This document shows positions 44,427 through 54,726 of a stretch of 64,000 nucleotides of DNA, piece after piece (the stretch's first letter is position 1; every line of letters starts with the position of its first letter). Source of the stretch: Volutella citrinella (Eukaryota > Ascomycota > Sordariomycetes > Hypocreales > Nectriaceae). The DNA is taken from assembly GCA_034401135.1 (NCBI GenBank), contig JAWZSP010000002.1, positions 4,402,001-4,466,000 on the forward strand. Direction: 5' to 3'. The position numbers and the translations under genes were made by a program. A model generated the notes under the pieces. The model worked only from the letters and a program-made list of their open reading frames with translations. It was not told the DNA's origin and did no database searches.

Positions 44427-46063
44427 TTACCGGCCGTTAAAGTCGGCGCAGGGAAGCATCTTCTCCTTCGTATTAAACGGATCACCATTGTTCTGCGTGT
44501 TCTCGTTGTTGCACTTGCTCTGTGGCCACAGCTTCCCGGCCTGGCCATCCTGGCCCGCAAAATCACCGGCAAGCCAGAGAGCACCGTCCTGGAGCGTGCT
44601 CCAGTTCCCCTTGAGGACGGGCATGGCAAAGAAGCAGTGCGGCGGCGTCTCCCTCTGCCAGGCCAGTGCATCGGACCGCACGCCCGTCTTGCCCATCTTG
44701 CCGCCGTTGGCCTCCCAGCAGTCGACGGCGTTGCGCAGCGTGTAAAAGGGCGACATGTTCCACTTGGCCCAGACCTTTTCCAGGTCGTCAAAACCGCCGA
44801 AGCGGGACTTGGCATTGTTGGAGTCGTCCCAGATGAGGACATCGAGGCATCGGCCCTTTTCAGCGTCCCAGGCATTGTTGGGGTGTTTGCACTTTTTGAC
44901 GGGGAGGTCATCGCGAACAACCACATAGGCGCCCCTGTGGAGGCGGGCCATTTGCCACAGCAGGGCTTGGTCCTATCAAATAACGTAAGTATGAGTCCCA
45001 AATGAAGAATGCTGATATCAGCTTCTTACCATCTTCTCAATCATTTTGCCAATGATGCCCTCCAGGTTGAGGAGCGGGTGGTCCACGAGCCAGCTGGCCC
45101 AACCAAAGACGCTGACAGCAGGGTTGCGCACCTTGCCCTGTCGCATCACCTCAGGGATGTCCGTTTGCAGGTGGGTGTAGTTTCCAAAGACGGCCGCGAT
45201 AATCATGCTAGTCTCCCAACGAACCGCCTCGGCAACATTGCCAATCATGGAGTGGATGTCATCCGCTGCCTCGACAGCAGCATCCAGATCGGGACCAGAG
45301 CCACTATCATGGTGTCAAACGTCAGCAATCGGTCTTTTCTACTCCTGGGAGATGGCTCACCTAGACTTGATGGAGGAAACAGTGTACATGGTACCGCTGA
45401 CCACGGCAAGAGGTCCGGCGATGCCAGCAGCAGGAGTGGCGAGGCCGCTGCCAATGCTGAAAGCAGCACCCATGAGCGAATAGGCATCCAGAGATGACTT
45501 GGATCCGCTCTTGATGCCGAGAAGCTTTCTCATATCGCCAACATGCTCAGACGAGATAAAGGTTCTGTGCAGGAACTGGTTGCTGAATTCGGATGCGAAC
45601 TTGTGGAAGTTGACCATGGATACGAAGAGGTAAAACAGGCCACCCTTCTTGATGTGGTTGAAGTCCTCTGTAGGAATCGTTAGCTTTTTCTTTTCCCTTT
45701 CCCCTCGTTGATGTGCAAATCTGGCTGCATACCGCACTTCAGGTTATGTTGGCAGTTGGCGCCTGGCTGCAAACAGTCGAACATGACGTGATTCTCGGCT
45801 GGGAAGAGATCCAGCAGCAGCCGCTGCCCCCACTCAGTGTGGTCGTGGTTGTTGAAGTCAATGTAGTCATCGGCAAACTGCTCCGCGCCAGACTCAAACC
45901 AGAGCTTTGGCTTGTCTTTGATGTCACTGTACGCCTGGCCCCAAACACAGTCTGGAAGAACCCTGTTCTTCAGCGCCTCGCTGAGCTTGGCGACGGCAGG
46001 GCTGGCTTGGAAGAGGACAGAGACCGAGGCCGCCACAGCGTACCAGTATTTACCGGCAACCAT
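44427..46063 (-). CDS. Secreted protein of unknown function (485 aa)
   Basis: Exons 46063-45733, 45667-45361, 45303-45030, 44972-44427. A cleavable signal peptide is likely (WYAVAASVSVLFQASPAVA). The mature part has several Cys (CVWGQ, DCLQPGANCQ, KCKHP, RCLDV, DCWEA, HCF, KCNN, PCADF), suggesting disulphides; a central Gly/Ala-rich stretch SLMGAAFSIGSGLATPAAG, possibly a membrane-associating helix; and Trp/Asp-rich motifs LIWDDSN and LWLAGDF. I do not recognise the family with confidence; uncharacterised large secreted proteins of this general look are common in plant- and insect-associated fungi. A TATATA box (46154-46162) lies about 95 bp upstream of the start. A 204-codon plus-strand frame across this gene is its antisense shadow. 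Confidence 0.8.
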
Positions 46064-47439
46064 GATGAATAGGACGTTGATTCAGAAATGGAAGTGTGTG
46101 AAGATTGCTGTGCCCGTTGGTGATGGCATTTTATCTCGAAGTCCAGAGCCGCACTTTATATACCACGACTCAATTCATCCCACAAGGCATTTCAGCCCTG
46201 TTTTTCCCCTTCTTAGGAAGTCCGCCCGGTCAGCCCCCAACTATGAAGTGGAAACATGCCAACATCTGATGTGTATCCAAGCCCCCAATTAATAAAGTGC
46301 CTGATCCTTTCATGTCGACTGCGCACGCGACAGTGCATGCGACTTCCTGCCTTACCAGCAAGAACCCATAATAAGGATCAACTTAATCCATAGTAAGGAT
46401 CAACTTTAGGCATAATAGTGTCCCTGACAATGGCGGGAGTTTCAGAGAGAGCAGGGAATAATTCCTCCTCGGATCCTTTGCTGCTAGAAAGCGGCTCAGC
46501 CTTATGGCTATGGCCAATCAGACGCAATGACACCGCATCAGCCCCGCTAGAGTTGGAACAAGGCCCAGTGGCGCAGCCGTGCTATACACAGCCACTTGTC
46601 GCACATAGGCCCGATCGGCTACTCTTCCGCTGTGCGGCAAGTCTTGGCGTCTTGGCGGAGAGGATCGGTCAGCGGGTTTGGTGGAGACGATTACTCGTTG
46701 TTCGATGCGCTCAAGGGCTTGGCGGAGAGGAAACAATCCTGCTGAATCACGCATCTCGGACTCTGGTCTCGGACTTTGAGTGGAGATGCCAGGACTCCTG
46801 CCCAATTCTCTCATGATCTTCAACTCCTCGGCCGTTTTAGTCAGAACATCCTGGCCCATCGACTGCACGGATAAGCGGGCAGTCAGCGGGGTCTGAACAG
46901 GGATTGCTGGCAGCTGCATTCGAGGGCGGGGTAAATAGAGGCAGACAATTGCAGAGGCAACAGGATATCTCAGCGGACTGAACAACTACAGCAGCGAGTT
47001 CTCAGTGGACAAAGCTAGTACAATACGCTATTATAAGCTACCTTAGGGTTCTACTCAACCACCCAGTTTCGACATCGCCAAGCTAACTAGATTCTGCCAC
47101 GTCTTCCCCATCAGTCTTACCACACATGTTCGGTCTTACGGATTCACTGAACTGCGGATTTATTCCCTCTGTGATTCGATAGTCAACCCATATAATAGGC
47201 TAGTTCGAACTCGACCCTGGTAGAAACGCGACGTACCTGGAAGCGCTACCACCCAATCTGGCAGGCTCCCGTTGTAGCGTCCCTACACGTGGAAGAGGAG
47301 CCCGCTGATTCGCATTGGTTTCTAACAGTTTCTTGTGACTGGCTGTGAGCTGTTTGGTAGTAAACATGCCGAAAGTAATGATATAGTCACGCTGCGCCCA
47401 GGCAAGGGTAGCCAACAACCCAGTTATTCCCAACCATCC
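46064..47439. other. Intergenic region, secreted-protein and OMT promoters
   Basis: 1.4 kb between divergent genes. It includes a 13-bp direct repeat TAAGGATCAACTT (46372-46384 and 46394-46406), 22 bp apart, and a 14-bp repeat CTTGGCGGAGAGGA (46651-46664 and 46718-46731). Overlapping open frames on both strands at 46418-46985 resemble no family I know. Confidence 0.45.
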
Positions 47440-48885
47440 ATGACCATGGCAGACAACAATCCTCCGTCCCTCGAATCACTGGCAGCGACCATTTCCGAGA
47501 CAGCCAATGTCCTGTCAGCTAGGCTGAAGGAGGCTGGACTTCCCGCTCCGTCATTCGCTGAAGATGGCCTCGTCGAATATCCCAAGAACCCGGAGCTCAT
47601 CGGTCTCCGCTTCCAGCTGATCGATGCAGCAGCCGACATATACCGACTTGCTCTCGGCCCAAGTGACGTTTCCACTTTTTCGCCGTTTCATGTGGGTTCC
47701 CTTCCTTTATGACATGTCAAAGAAATCAGACCAACTCATTAAATCCAGCTCAATTATGACGCCACTGTCATCGACGTCCTTAATCAATTTGATATCTGGA
47801 ACGCCGTCCCTATTGGCGGCTCAGCCTCTTACAGTGAGATCGCCACCAAGGTGAATCTCCCACTTAGCCTGGTCCGCCGCGTCCTCAAGTATGCCATGAC
47901 GATCCGCTACTTTGCTCGCGACCCAAGCGACACCGACCGTGTCGTCCACACATCGCTGTCGGCTTTCCCTGCCAAGCAGCACCTCGCCCGCTCCTGGTTC
48001 CGCCACAACCTCACCGAGGCGCGTGCTGCGGGCGTCCACTTTGCCGAGTCATTTGAACAGTTCAGCGCCGGCAAGGACACGCCCAGCGAGGAGCCTCTCG
48101 AGAGTCCCTTTGCGCTGGCCAACGTGGATAGACTGGACAAGGTCGAGTCATTCTGGGATTATCTGAACCGTCCAGTAGACGGTAAACCCAAGGGATGGCG
48201 GGCGACAAATTTTGCTGAGAGCATGCAGTTGGCGTCGAGTGCGTCGGCTATCCGGACTGAGGATCTGCTCCAGATTGGCTACGACTGGGCTCAGCTTGGA
48301 GACATTACCCTTGTTGATGTAAGGAATAAGCCCAATCTGTGTATTACGCCTGCTAATATCCACCAGGTCGGCGGCTCAAGCGGCCATGATGCTATCCATT
48401 TGACGTGCACGTTCCCCAACATCAAGAAGGTCGTAGTCCAGGATCTCCCCGAGGTGCAAGCCGCCTTTGACGAGCGCCTGCCCGAAGAGCTCAAGTCCCG
48501 CATCAGCTTTGAGCCTCACGACTTCTTCAGCCCGCAAAACACCCCTGGTGATGTCTACATGCTGAAGACGATCCTACATGACTGGCCGGACAAGTACGCA
48601 GCCAAGATACTCGCCAACCTGGTGCCGCAGCTCAAGCCTGGCTCCCGCATCCTGCTCATCGAGGCAGTCGGCCTACCAGAGGGTATCGAACCGCCCTTCC
48701 AGATGCTGGGACGGACTTTCGCTGCCGCCGACCTACAGATGCTGGCCATCTTCAACTCCTTAGAGCGGAATCTGGACGACTGGAAGAAGCTGCTGGGCGA
48801 TGTTGACGGGAGGTTGGAAATTGGCCATGTTTCTCAGGTGCCTGGGGCTTTGCATAACTTTATCGAGGTCAAGCTTAGGGGTTGA
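47440..48885 (+). CDS. O-methyltransferase, sterigmatocystin-type (class I SAM)
   Basis: Exons 47440-47691, 47749-48318, 48367-48885; 446 aa. A N-terminal dimerisation/winged-helix part includes VLNQFDIWNAVPIGGSASYS, followed by the SAM-binding motif LVDVGGSSGHDAI, VVVQDLPEV, HDFFSPQ, and MLKTILHDWPDKYA, whose His is the catalytic base of fungal O-methyltransferases. RILLIEAVGLPEG and a closing DGRLEIGHVSQVPG also fit. The second intron (48319-48366) is 48 nt and in frame; leaving it in would break the SAM loop. ATG 47446 (ACCATGG) is an alternative start two codons down. Typical role: methylation of a phenolic hydroxyl in polyketide metabolism; acceptor unknown. Confidence 0.94.
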
Positions 48886-49271
48886 TAGAGTGCAAAGAGA
48901 TTTTATCTCGGAGCCATCCATGCTACCTCCCCCCGGATGCGCTCATGAAACAGGCCACCGGAAACTCTGCGGAGTCTCCACGCCCATTCCACTCCAGCAG
49001 TGGGTATCCCCGCCCTAGCGTGGCATGAGCCGTGGAGTTTCCACGGAACCTCCGCACAACATGACCAGGATGGATCTTTTTGTCAAGTTTGCAGCTCCCT
49101 TACATGTGCAGAACTGTTCTTTCTGAAATCCATCTATGACTATAAATTGCTCATCTTCCACGCGCCGCACTTTTTTTTAAAGACATCAGAGTTCAACTAT
49201 CCAACAGCATACCAAGCTCCAAGTGTCCTTTTGCCGTACTCTCATCATAAGCAAACCCGACCCATACGAAG
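48886..49271. other. Promoter of CrtC/AttH-like gene
   Basis: Contains TATAAAT at 49141-49147, 125 bp upstream of the start codon. Nothing else recognised. Confidence 0.5.
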
Positions 49272-50535
49272 ATGGCATCTCAACCTCAACCTGTTTCTTG
49301 GGCGCCTCCGAGCTATCCACCAGCCACTATTGACAACGACGGAGTAAAATCTACTGTAGCATCGAGCCAGGCAGCAAGTAGTCAGCTAACATGAAGCAGA
49401 CGCGGGTGAATCGTTATGATGCTAGAAAGACATTGGCATACGTAACTTCGGACCGAAACAATGTCAATAAGTATGCAAGCCATCTAAAATACGGAGCGCA
49501 AAAACTGACTCGCAATCTGCACCAGCGTCTTCATGCTCCTTTGGATTACCACCGAGGATGGTAATAAATACCACCTGACCCGAAACACGGGACTCGTTGG
49601 TTCCGAGCTTGTGGGTAGCTTTTTATCTCTGAATGACCTACAAACCCGAACTTCTCGAGGTGGGTCGATCCTGGAGCCGGGCACGGGCAACAAGGAACGC
49701 CTGGACGTGCAGTGCAAGACGCAGTCCATAGTCAGCCCAGAGGGTGGAGACGGATGGAAAGACACCCGACTCACTGTCGACTTGGCGGGGGTCCAACTGG
49801 ATGTCAAGGTCCAGCCAACAGGAGGCAACTTCTATTACGGTGGTGGCGGCGGAGTGCAGCTGTGTCGCCGAGGTCCCGATCCAGACTATTCAACCAGCCT
49901 CCCTGGATGGTCCTGGTACTGGGTACGCAAATCAAAGTTTTGTTGTTCTGTTGATTAGCCGCTACAGCACATGCTAACTCTTTTCCCTTTCTCTTGTTTC
50001 AATCTAGGCCAACCCGACGACGCGGTTGACGGGCATCCTGACAGTGGACGGAAAGTCGGCAAAGATCGACTCGGACCAGTCCTACGGCTTGTTCGAGAGG
50101 CAATGGGGCAATTTCCATATTGGCAAGGGCTACTACGCTCTCTGGTTTTATCTCGAGTCGGGCGAGGTGCTCATCTGTTGGTGCATGGAGCCAGACCTGG
50201 ACGGCAAGTCCGAGACTGCGTTCGCGTCCGTGTGGCACCCCAACGGTCTGCATGAAATGATCCCGGTCGGTCCAGAGACCTGTGCTTCCCAGATGGTCAC
50301 CAGTTCCGTGACTGGTCTCAAGTACTTTACCAGGTTCCACCTCGATCTTCCGGCCAGAGAAGCACGCTTTACCTTTGAGGCCTGGTTCAGAGATGGCGAG
50401 CTGACCCCAGTATTGCCCGAACAGAAAGAGCGCTACATCACTATCTCAGAGTCGTATGGAGAAGGCACTGCGGTTTGGAATGGACGGGAGATTAAGATTC
50501 AAGGTCACGCTGAGCAGCTCTCGACACTCACGTAA
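49272..50535 (+). CDS. CrtC/AttH-like lipocalin-fold protein (hydratase or pericyclase-like)
   Basis: Exons 49272-49343, 49400-49470, 49526-49922, 50008-50535; 355 aa. The second half shows the CrtC/AttH pattern: PGWSWYW-ANPTTRLTGILTVDG across the splice, QSYGLFERQWGNFHIGKGYYALWF (the D/ExQWG signature), WCMEPDLDGKSETAF and a last beta-strand. This two-barrel lipocalin fold is shared by carotenoid hydratase CrtC, kievitone hydratase and several fungal Diels-Alderases in metabolite clusters. The exact activity cannot be read from sequence. Exon 1 and the borders of the 71-nt exon 2 are the least certain part of the model. The frame is read through to exon 3 by NVNNVFMLLWITTEDG. Neighbour of an O-methyltransferase and regulators, so a tailoring role is likely. 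Confidence 0.72.
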
Positions 50536-50910
50536 AGCAGCAACCAAGTTTAGACTTGGCTTGTTGTGCAGAATCGTATAAAAAATCTCGCTTTGGATTC
50601 TTTGCTGGGATGAATTTCAAGTCCCAAGCCCGGTTCAAATCAGTTCATGTCACAACTCAAAGATAAATGGCTCCTGTGAAGTACGCAAGAGCATGGAATA
50701 ATCAACGAGACGACTGGAGAAAACTGGGTACCGTGTAGGGTAGGGCCCGCCCCGAGCTATTTTCGACCAGTCCGAGCGATCCGGCGTTCCAGGTGTAAGG
50801 GGCTAAGCGCCTCCCGCTACGGCTTGTGGCTCGACCCTGACCTTCACTCATGACCCTGGCTACCACCCTCCTTCGTTCACACTGCCCAGTCTGCGATTGG
50901 CCGCTGAGAG
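50536..50910. other. Intergenic region
   Basis: 3' flank of the CrtC-like gene and promoter of the decayed regulator. Nothing recognised. Confidence 0.45.
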
Positions 50911-52970
50911 ATGCCTCGTCAGTCCAGGCCCGTATCCTGTCAACCATGCAGGGCGCGAAAGTTGCGCTGCAGCCGAGACTTCCCATGCTCCAACTGCACC
51001 GCCCGTGGAGTTGCTTGCAAATCTCCGCAACGGCCGACAGCCTCTACTCAGTCTACTGACGCCACGCCGTGTGCTCCCATACATCCCGAGGTGCTGCGGC
51101 GTCTAGAAAGGCTGGAAGCGGCACTTTTTACTACCAGGACCCCTGGACCCAGCAGGGCCAATGTCGGAAACGCTTTGTCTGACTTTGCTGATGCGGCTTC
51201 CGATGATGCCAGTCACCAGCTGAGCTATCCACGGCCACAGGACCTACTAAAGGACGCTTTATTGGTAGATAAGACATGTTTCAGCACACGTTTGATAGTC
51301 AGGAACTCCTCGTCTAACACGTCATGCTTAGTACTAACAGCTCACCAATTACTGTAGGATTCTGCCGTCAGTTCCGAGTTAGCTGTCCAGATATGCCCTG
51401 TTCTCCTAATTGAAGCTACCGAAACGCTTTCTAACATCCAGTCTGGATCCAGACGGGTGTGGCTACCCAATCGAGACGAAGCCCTTGTTATCATTCAGAA
51501 ATACTTGGCAGAGGCTAACCATGATCAACACGTGCTTCATGGCCCTTCTGTCATGAAATGCTTTGCGTCTGTATATGATGGATTACTGGTCGGCTCATCA
51601 ACTATCCCCAGGGGCTTTCTCCTTCTTCTAGTCTCCATTTTTGCTGCTGCTACCTTCACCTGGACATCCGACAATGTACGACAAGTCTTTCCAGACCCCA
51701 GGCAAACGAATGTCCAAGCACCTTTTTGGATCAAGTCGGCGTTCAATATACTTGACGGGGCTAGTCGAAAGTCGGACATTTCACTCGAATACGTGCAAGG
51801 ACTCGTCATAGTAAACGGCACTATCCACAACCTCGAAGGTATATCTCCTAGAGCGAGCTCGACGCTCTGCGCAGCGATTGCCATGTCTCGGGAAATCGGG
51901 CTTCACAGATAGATCATCCGAAGCCAGCAAATGCATCCCGGGTAACCCCTGCCTTGACTGGTATCGAGGCAGAAGTGGGTAGGCGGCTGTGGTGGCACCT
52001 TGTCACCACCGACTGGTAGGATCCATCGCCGCGGCCCTGTAAATAGTATTTGCCCTAATGAATGGTTTAGGATGCTTGCATGGTACAATGGGCTACAGAA
52101 AAGTACATGGCCGTGAGAAAGCCGCTCAATCTCAATGGCGAGGAACTCACAGACGATCCCATGGTGCCTCGCCCCATTCGCGAGCCAACTTCTGTGTCCT
52201 TGTTCCTCGAGCGGATCCGGCTTTCTGAGGCGATTCGGGAGTTCAACGACAAAAACCCTCTCACGGGATTTGATCTATCGAATGCGGACCACAACCAGAT
52301 TCTAGAACTGGATCAAACCATTCAGAGCTTCTTGATGCATGTTCAGCCGTTCTTCTCTCTGGATCATACATCATTAAATGAGCTACTAGGCAAAGATGAA
52401 GAGTTCTCACGAGGCATTTTATTTCAGAAATATGTCCTCCTTCACACGGTACATGGTCCCCGATGCAGACTTCACTTACCGTACGTGGCAAGCAGAGCTG
52501 CTGGACCTGAGTATACGCATTCACGCAATGTCGCTCTCCAAAGCGCCCGGCTAATCATCAGTGGCGAGACGGAATACGCGGGCGGAACCGGCGAGTTTTC
52601 TCTTGGGAGGTTCAAGATAGGAGCCGTTACATACGGCTGCTTCCTGGCAGTGGCCGTTTTGGTGCTCAATCTATGCCACGGTTCAAAAGAAGACATATCT
52701 CAATGCGAACTCTACTGCCAGGAAGTAATACGCGCATGGGAAGTATTGAAAGACACCGAGTTACGTTCGAAACTCATTATTGGAGCCGGTGATATTCTCC
52801 GATCGGTCCTAGCTAGATATGGTTTCGCTGGCATTGTCGGCCACACACAGAGCCCTTGTCCAGCTGAAAATACTCGCGAGCAGCCCCAAGATTGGGGGAA
52901 TGTCAACGACGCACCTTATTTTGAAGGATTCTTAGCTTCAGAGTTTGATTTTCTCATTAGCGAACTCTGA
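50911..52970 (+). pseudogene. Zn(II)2Cys6 transcription factor gene with frame disruptions
   Basis: Exon 50911-51264 encodes an intact zinc cluster C10-x2-C-x6-C-x5-C-x2-C-x6-C36 (SCQPCRARKLRC...). Intron 51265-51357 has a perfect TACTAAC branch. The next exon carries the fungal-specific domain and runs into a TAG at 51910-51912 directly after AMSREIGLHR. The family sequence IDHPKPANASRV continues one base out of phase, so a single base is missing at about 51905-51910. A likely intron 52016-52070 follows, then a second phase break near 52072-52082 before MVQWATEKYMAVRKPLNLN. From there the frame is clean to 52970 (QSFLMHVQPFF, HGPRCRLHLPYVASR). If translated as is, a 302-residue protein with a DNA-binding domain but most of the regulatory domain missing would result. 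Two lesions favour a real pseudogene over a base-call error. Confidence 0.72.
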
Positions 52971-53417
52971 ATGGAAGCAAGGTCACCACGCCGAAGGGCA
53001 AGCCGTGACGACTCTGTAGCACCATAGGACCATGGATTGCGTATTTCAAAGGGTCTAGAATTGAGTGTTATAAAAAAGATAGCACCTGGTTTATGTATTA
53101 TTATTATTTAAGAAGAATGGAAGATAGTCAACAAGCCCGTGCAACACACAGCCTGATATATACACAATAGAAACCACAGCAAATTTCACAGTAGATGTCA
53201 TACCCAACATCTCAACCACAGTGTTAGTCCGTAATGAGTCACAATTAGCATTTGACAGGTGCAGCAAATAGCGGCCTTCTTGTCCATCAAGGTCTCTGCA
53301 CCACCTTATTTAAGAAGAATAACCATATCCGCTTCTTTAGCCCCTTGACGTGCAAGAAACATAAATCCAGCCACATTAATTATTACATTACACTCTGTAA
53401 ATTCCACTCCCAAACAT
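52971..53417. other. Convergent intergenic region
   Basis: AT-rich 3' flanks of two convergent genes, with a TTATTATTATT run near 53095. No gene. Confidence 0.5.
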
Positions 53418-54726
53418 CTACGACAGCATATCAGTACCATTTTCGTCTCCCACCAGCAGCTCATTAAACTCAGAAATCGATTGGCCTTGGTTGTAAACAG
53501 GACCAGACCACCACATAGATGTCTCAAAAAGCGATGGTGGAAAATTATTGTGATAGGAGAGTGTGGTACTGCCCTGTTCAAACTCATCCTCGGCACCGGG
53601 CATTGAGCATGTGCCGAGATAAGAGGCTTTCGACTGGGTACTAGTTTGCTCTTGGAATCCCGCGGCATAGTCACTACTCGGCCACGAGAGGTTCATCTCC
53701 ATTGTTGTGTTGGTTCCTTGCGTTGCCATGTTGGAACTTTGGTCTCGATTTTCATAACACAGAAAACTGAGACGGCGCCTCGATAGTCCAGTGGACATGC
53801 CATCAGGGCATAGCGAAAACATGTCATGACGTTCTCGGAGCTGCCTCTCAAGGGCCAGAGTGTATGTGGCTTTGGAAATGATATCAGTATCAAGCGGCCC
53901 GAGTCCTAGCGTGTGAATATCTGTACTCATTACAGCTCGTTCCGACTGCGTCTGAGGAAACTCGATTTCATCATTCATGGAACTGTCAATGTCCCAAGTG
54001 GACACGGATGGAACGGTATGCTCGTCATCTGACGAGTCGCCTCCATGGGCATGTACTGTATTTTCGTTGGTTTCTTGGTCCTGCTTTGCAAGTCGACGGC
54101 CAAGGCCCTCCATATCCTCCTTGTCTTCAGGAAAAGCAAAGTGGTCAAGGAGTTCGGTGCTGTCCTGGACTCGCACGCAATCAAGCATCATAGAGATACT
54201 GTATACGATTGGCAGACCTTGCTCGTTGAGAGGAATGTCGCCGAGATTCCACGGTTGATTATTGCGGACCATGGTGTACAGCTTGCGAACTGTGGCGATT
54301 AAGACTTGCTGCGTATTTTCGAGGACCTCGGCATATCTAGGTTGACGTTAGCGGGTTCGCCCCATTAAACAGTGAGATACAGAAAGGGCCTACCCTCGAG
54401 GAGGCTTCTTGAATCCAGCAGATCGCTTCCTTGTAGTGGGCAAGCAAATCGAACCCGCCTCGTTGCAGCGTCGGCATGGAAACTCTCCATCGCACTTGAA
54501 GGTATTAGAAGTGAAGCTTGGGCGGTCAGAGAACTCATACCTTGGTCTTTTTCATACGGCATCTTCCGCAAGCCTGCAATGCCCTTTTGAAGCTGCGTCC
54601 AGGTCCATAAGTGCCAACCTTGGGCGCATCGCTGGTTGGTGAACAGTTAGACTTGGCTGCCTTTAGAAGCTCTTGAGTCCGTACTGATTCCATTTGCGAT
54701 GAATGCTTCCAGCGAAGTGTCGACAT
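53418..54726 (-). CDS. Zn(II)2Cys6 transcription factor, AflR-like
   Basis: Exons 54726-54541, 54494-54394, 54336-53418; 401 aa. The zinc cluster is split by the first intron: ACGRCRMKKTK then CDGEFPCRRCNEAGSIC, Cys 53 to Cys 79, followed by a basic Arg/Lys linker. The cluster sits about 50 residues from the N-terminus and there is no long fungal-specific domain; instead there is a short helical part (YAEVLENTQQVLIATVRKLY) and a long acidic Ser/Thr-rich region. This is the AflR/AflR-like build seen in regulators of polyketide clusters. With the O-methyltransferase and CrtC-like genes nearby it could control a small tailoring locus (inference). AflR sites TCGN5CGA were looked for and not seen in the adjacent promoters. 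Confidence 0.88.

Noticed and set aside
44391..45005. 204-codon plus-strand open frame
   Set aside because: Antisense to the last exon of the secreted-protein gene; no start context, splicing or family features.
46418..46985. Overlapping 130-155 codon frames on both strands
   Set aside because: No recognisable motifs, no introns, no promoter context; left as unassigned intergenic DNA.
46064..54726. AflR binding sites TCGN5CGA near the O-methyltransferase
   Set aside because: TCGAACTCGA near 47205 has a four-base spacer, so it does not fit; no proper match seen.
20821..54726. Classical secondary-metabolite cluster with PKS/NRPS/terpene synthase
   Set aside because: No ketosynthase, adenylation or terpene-synthase coding sequence is present anywhere in the window.
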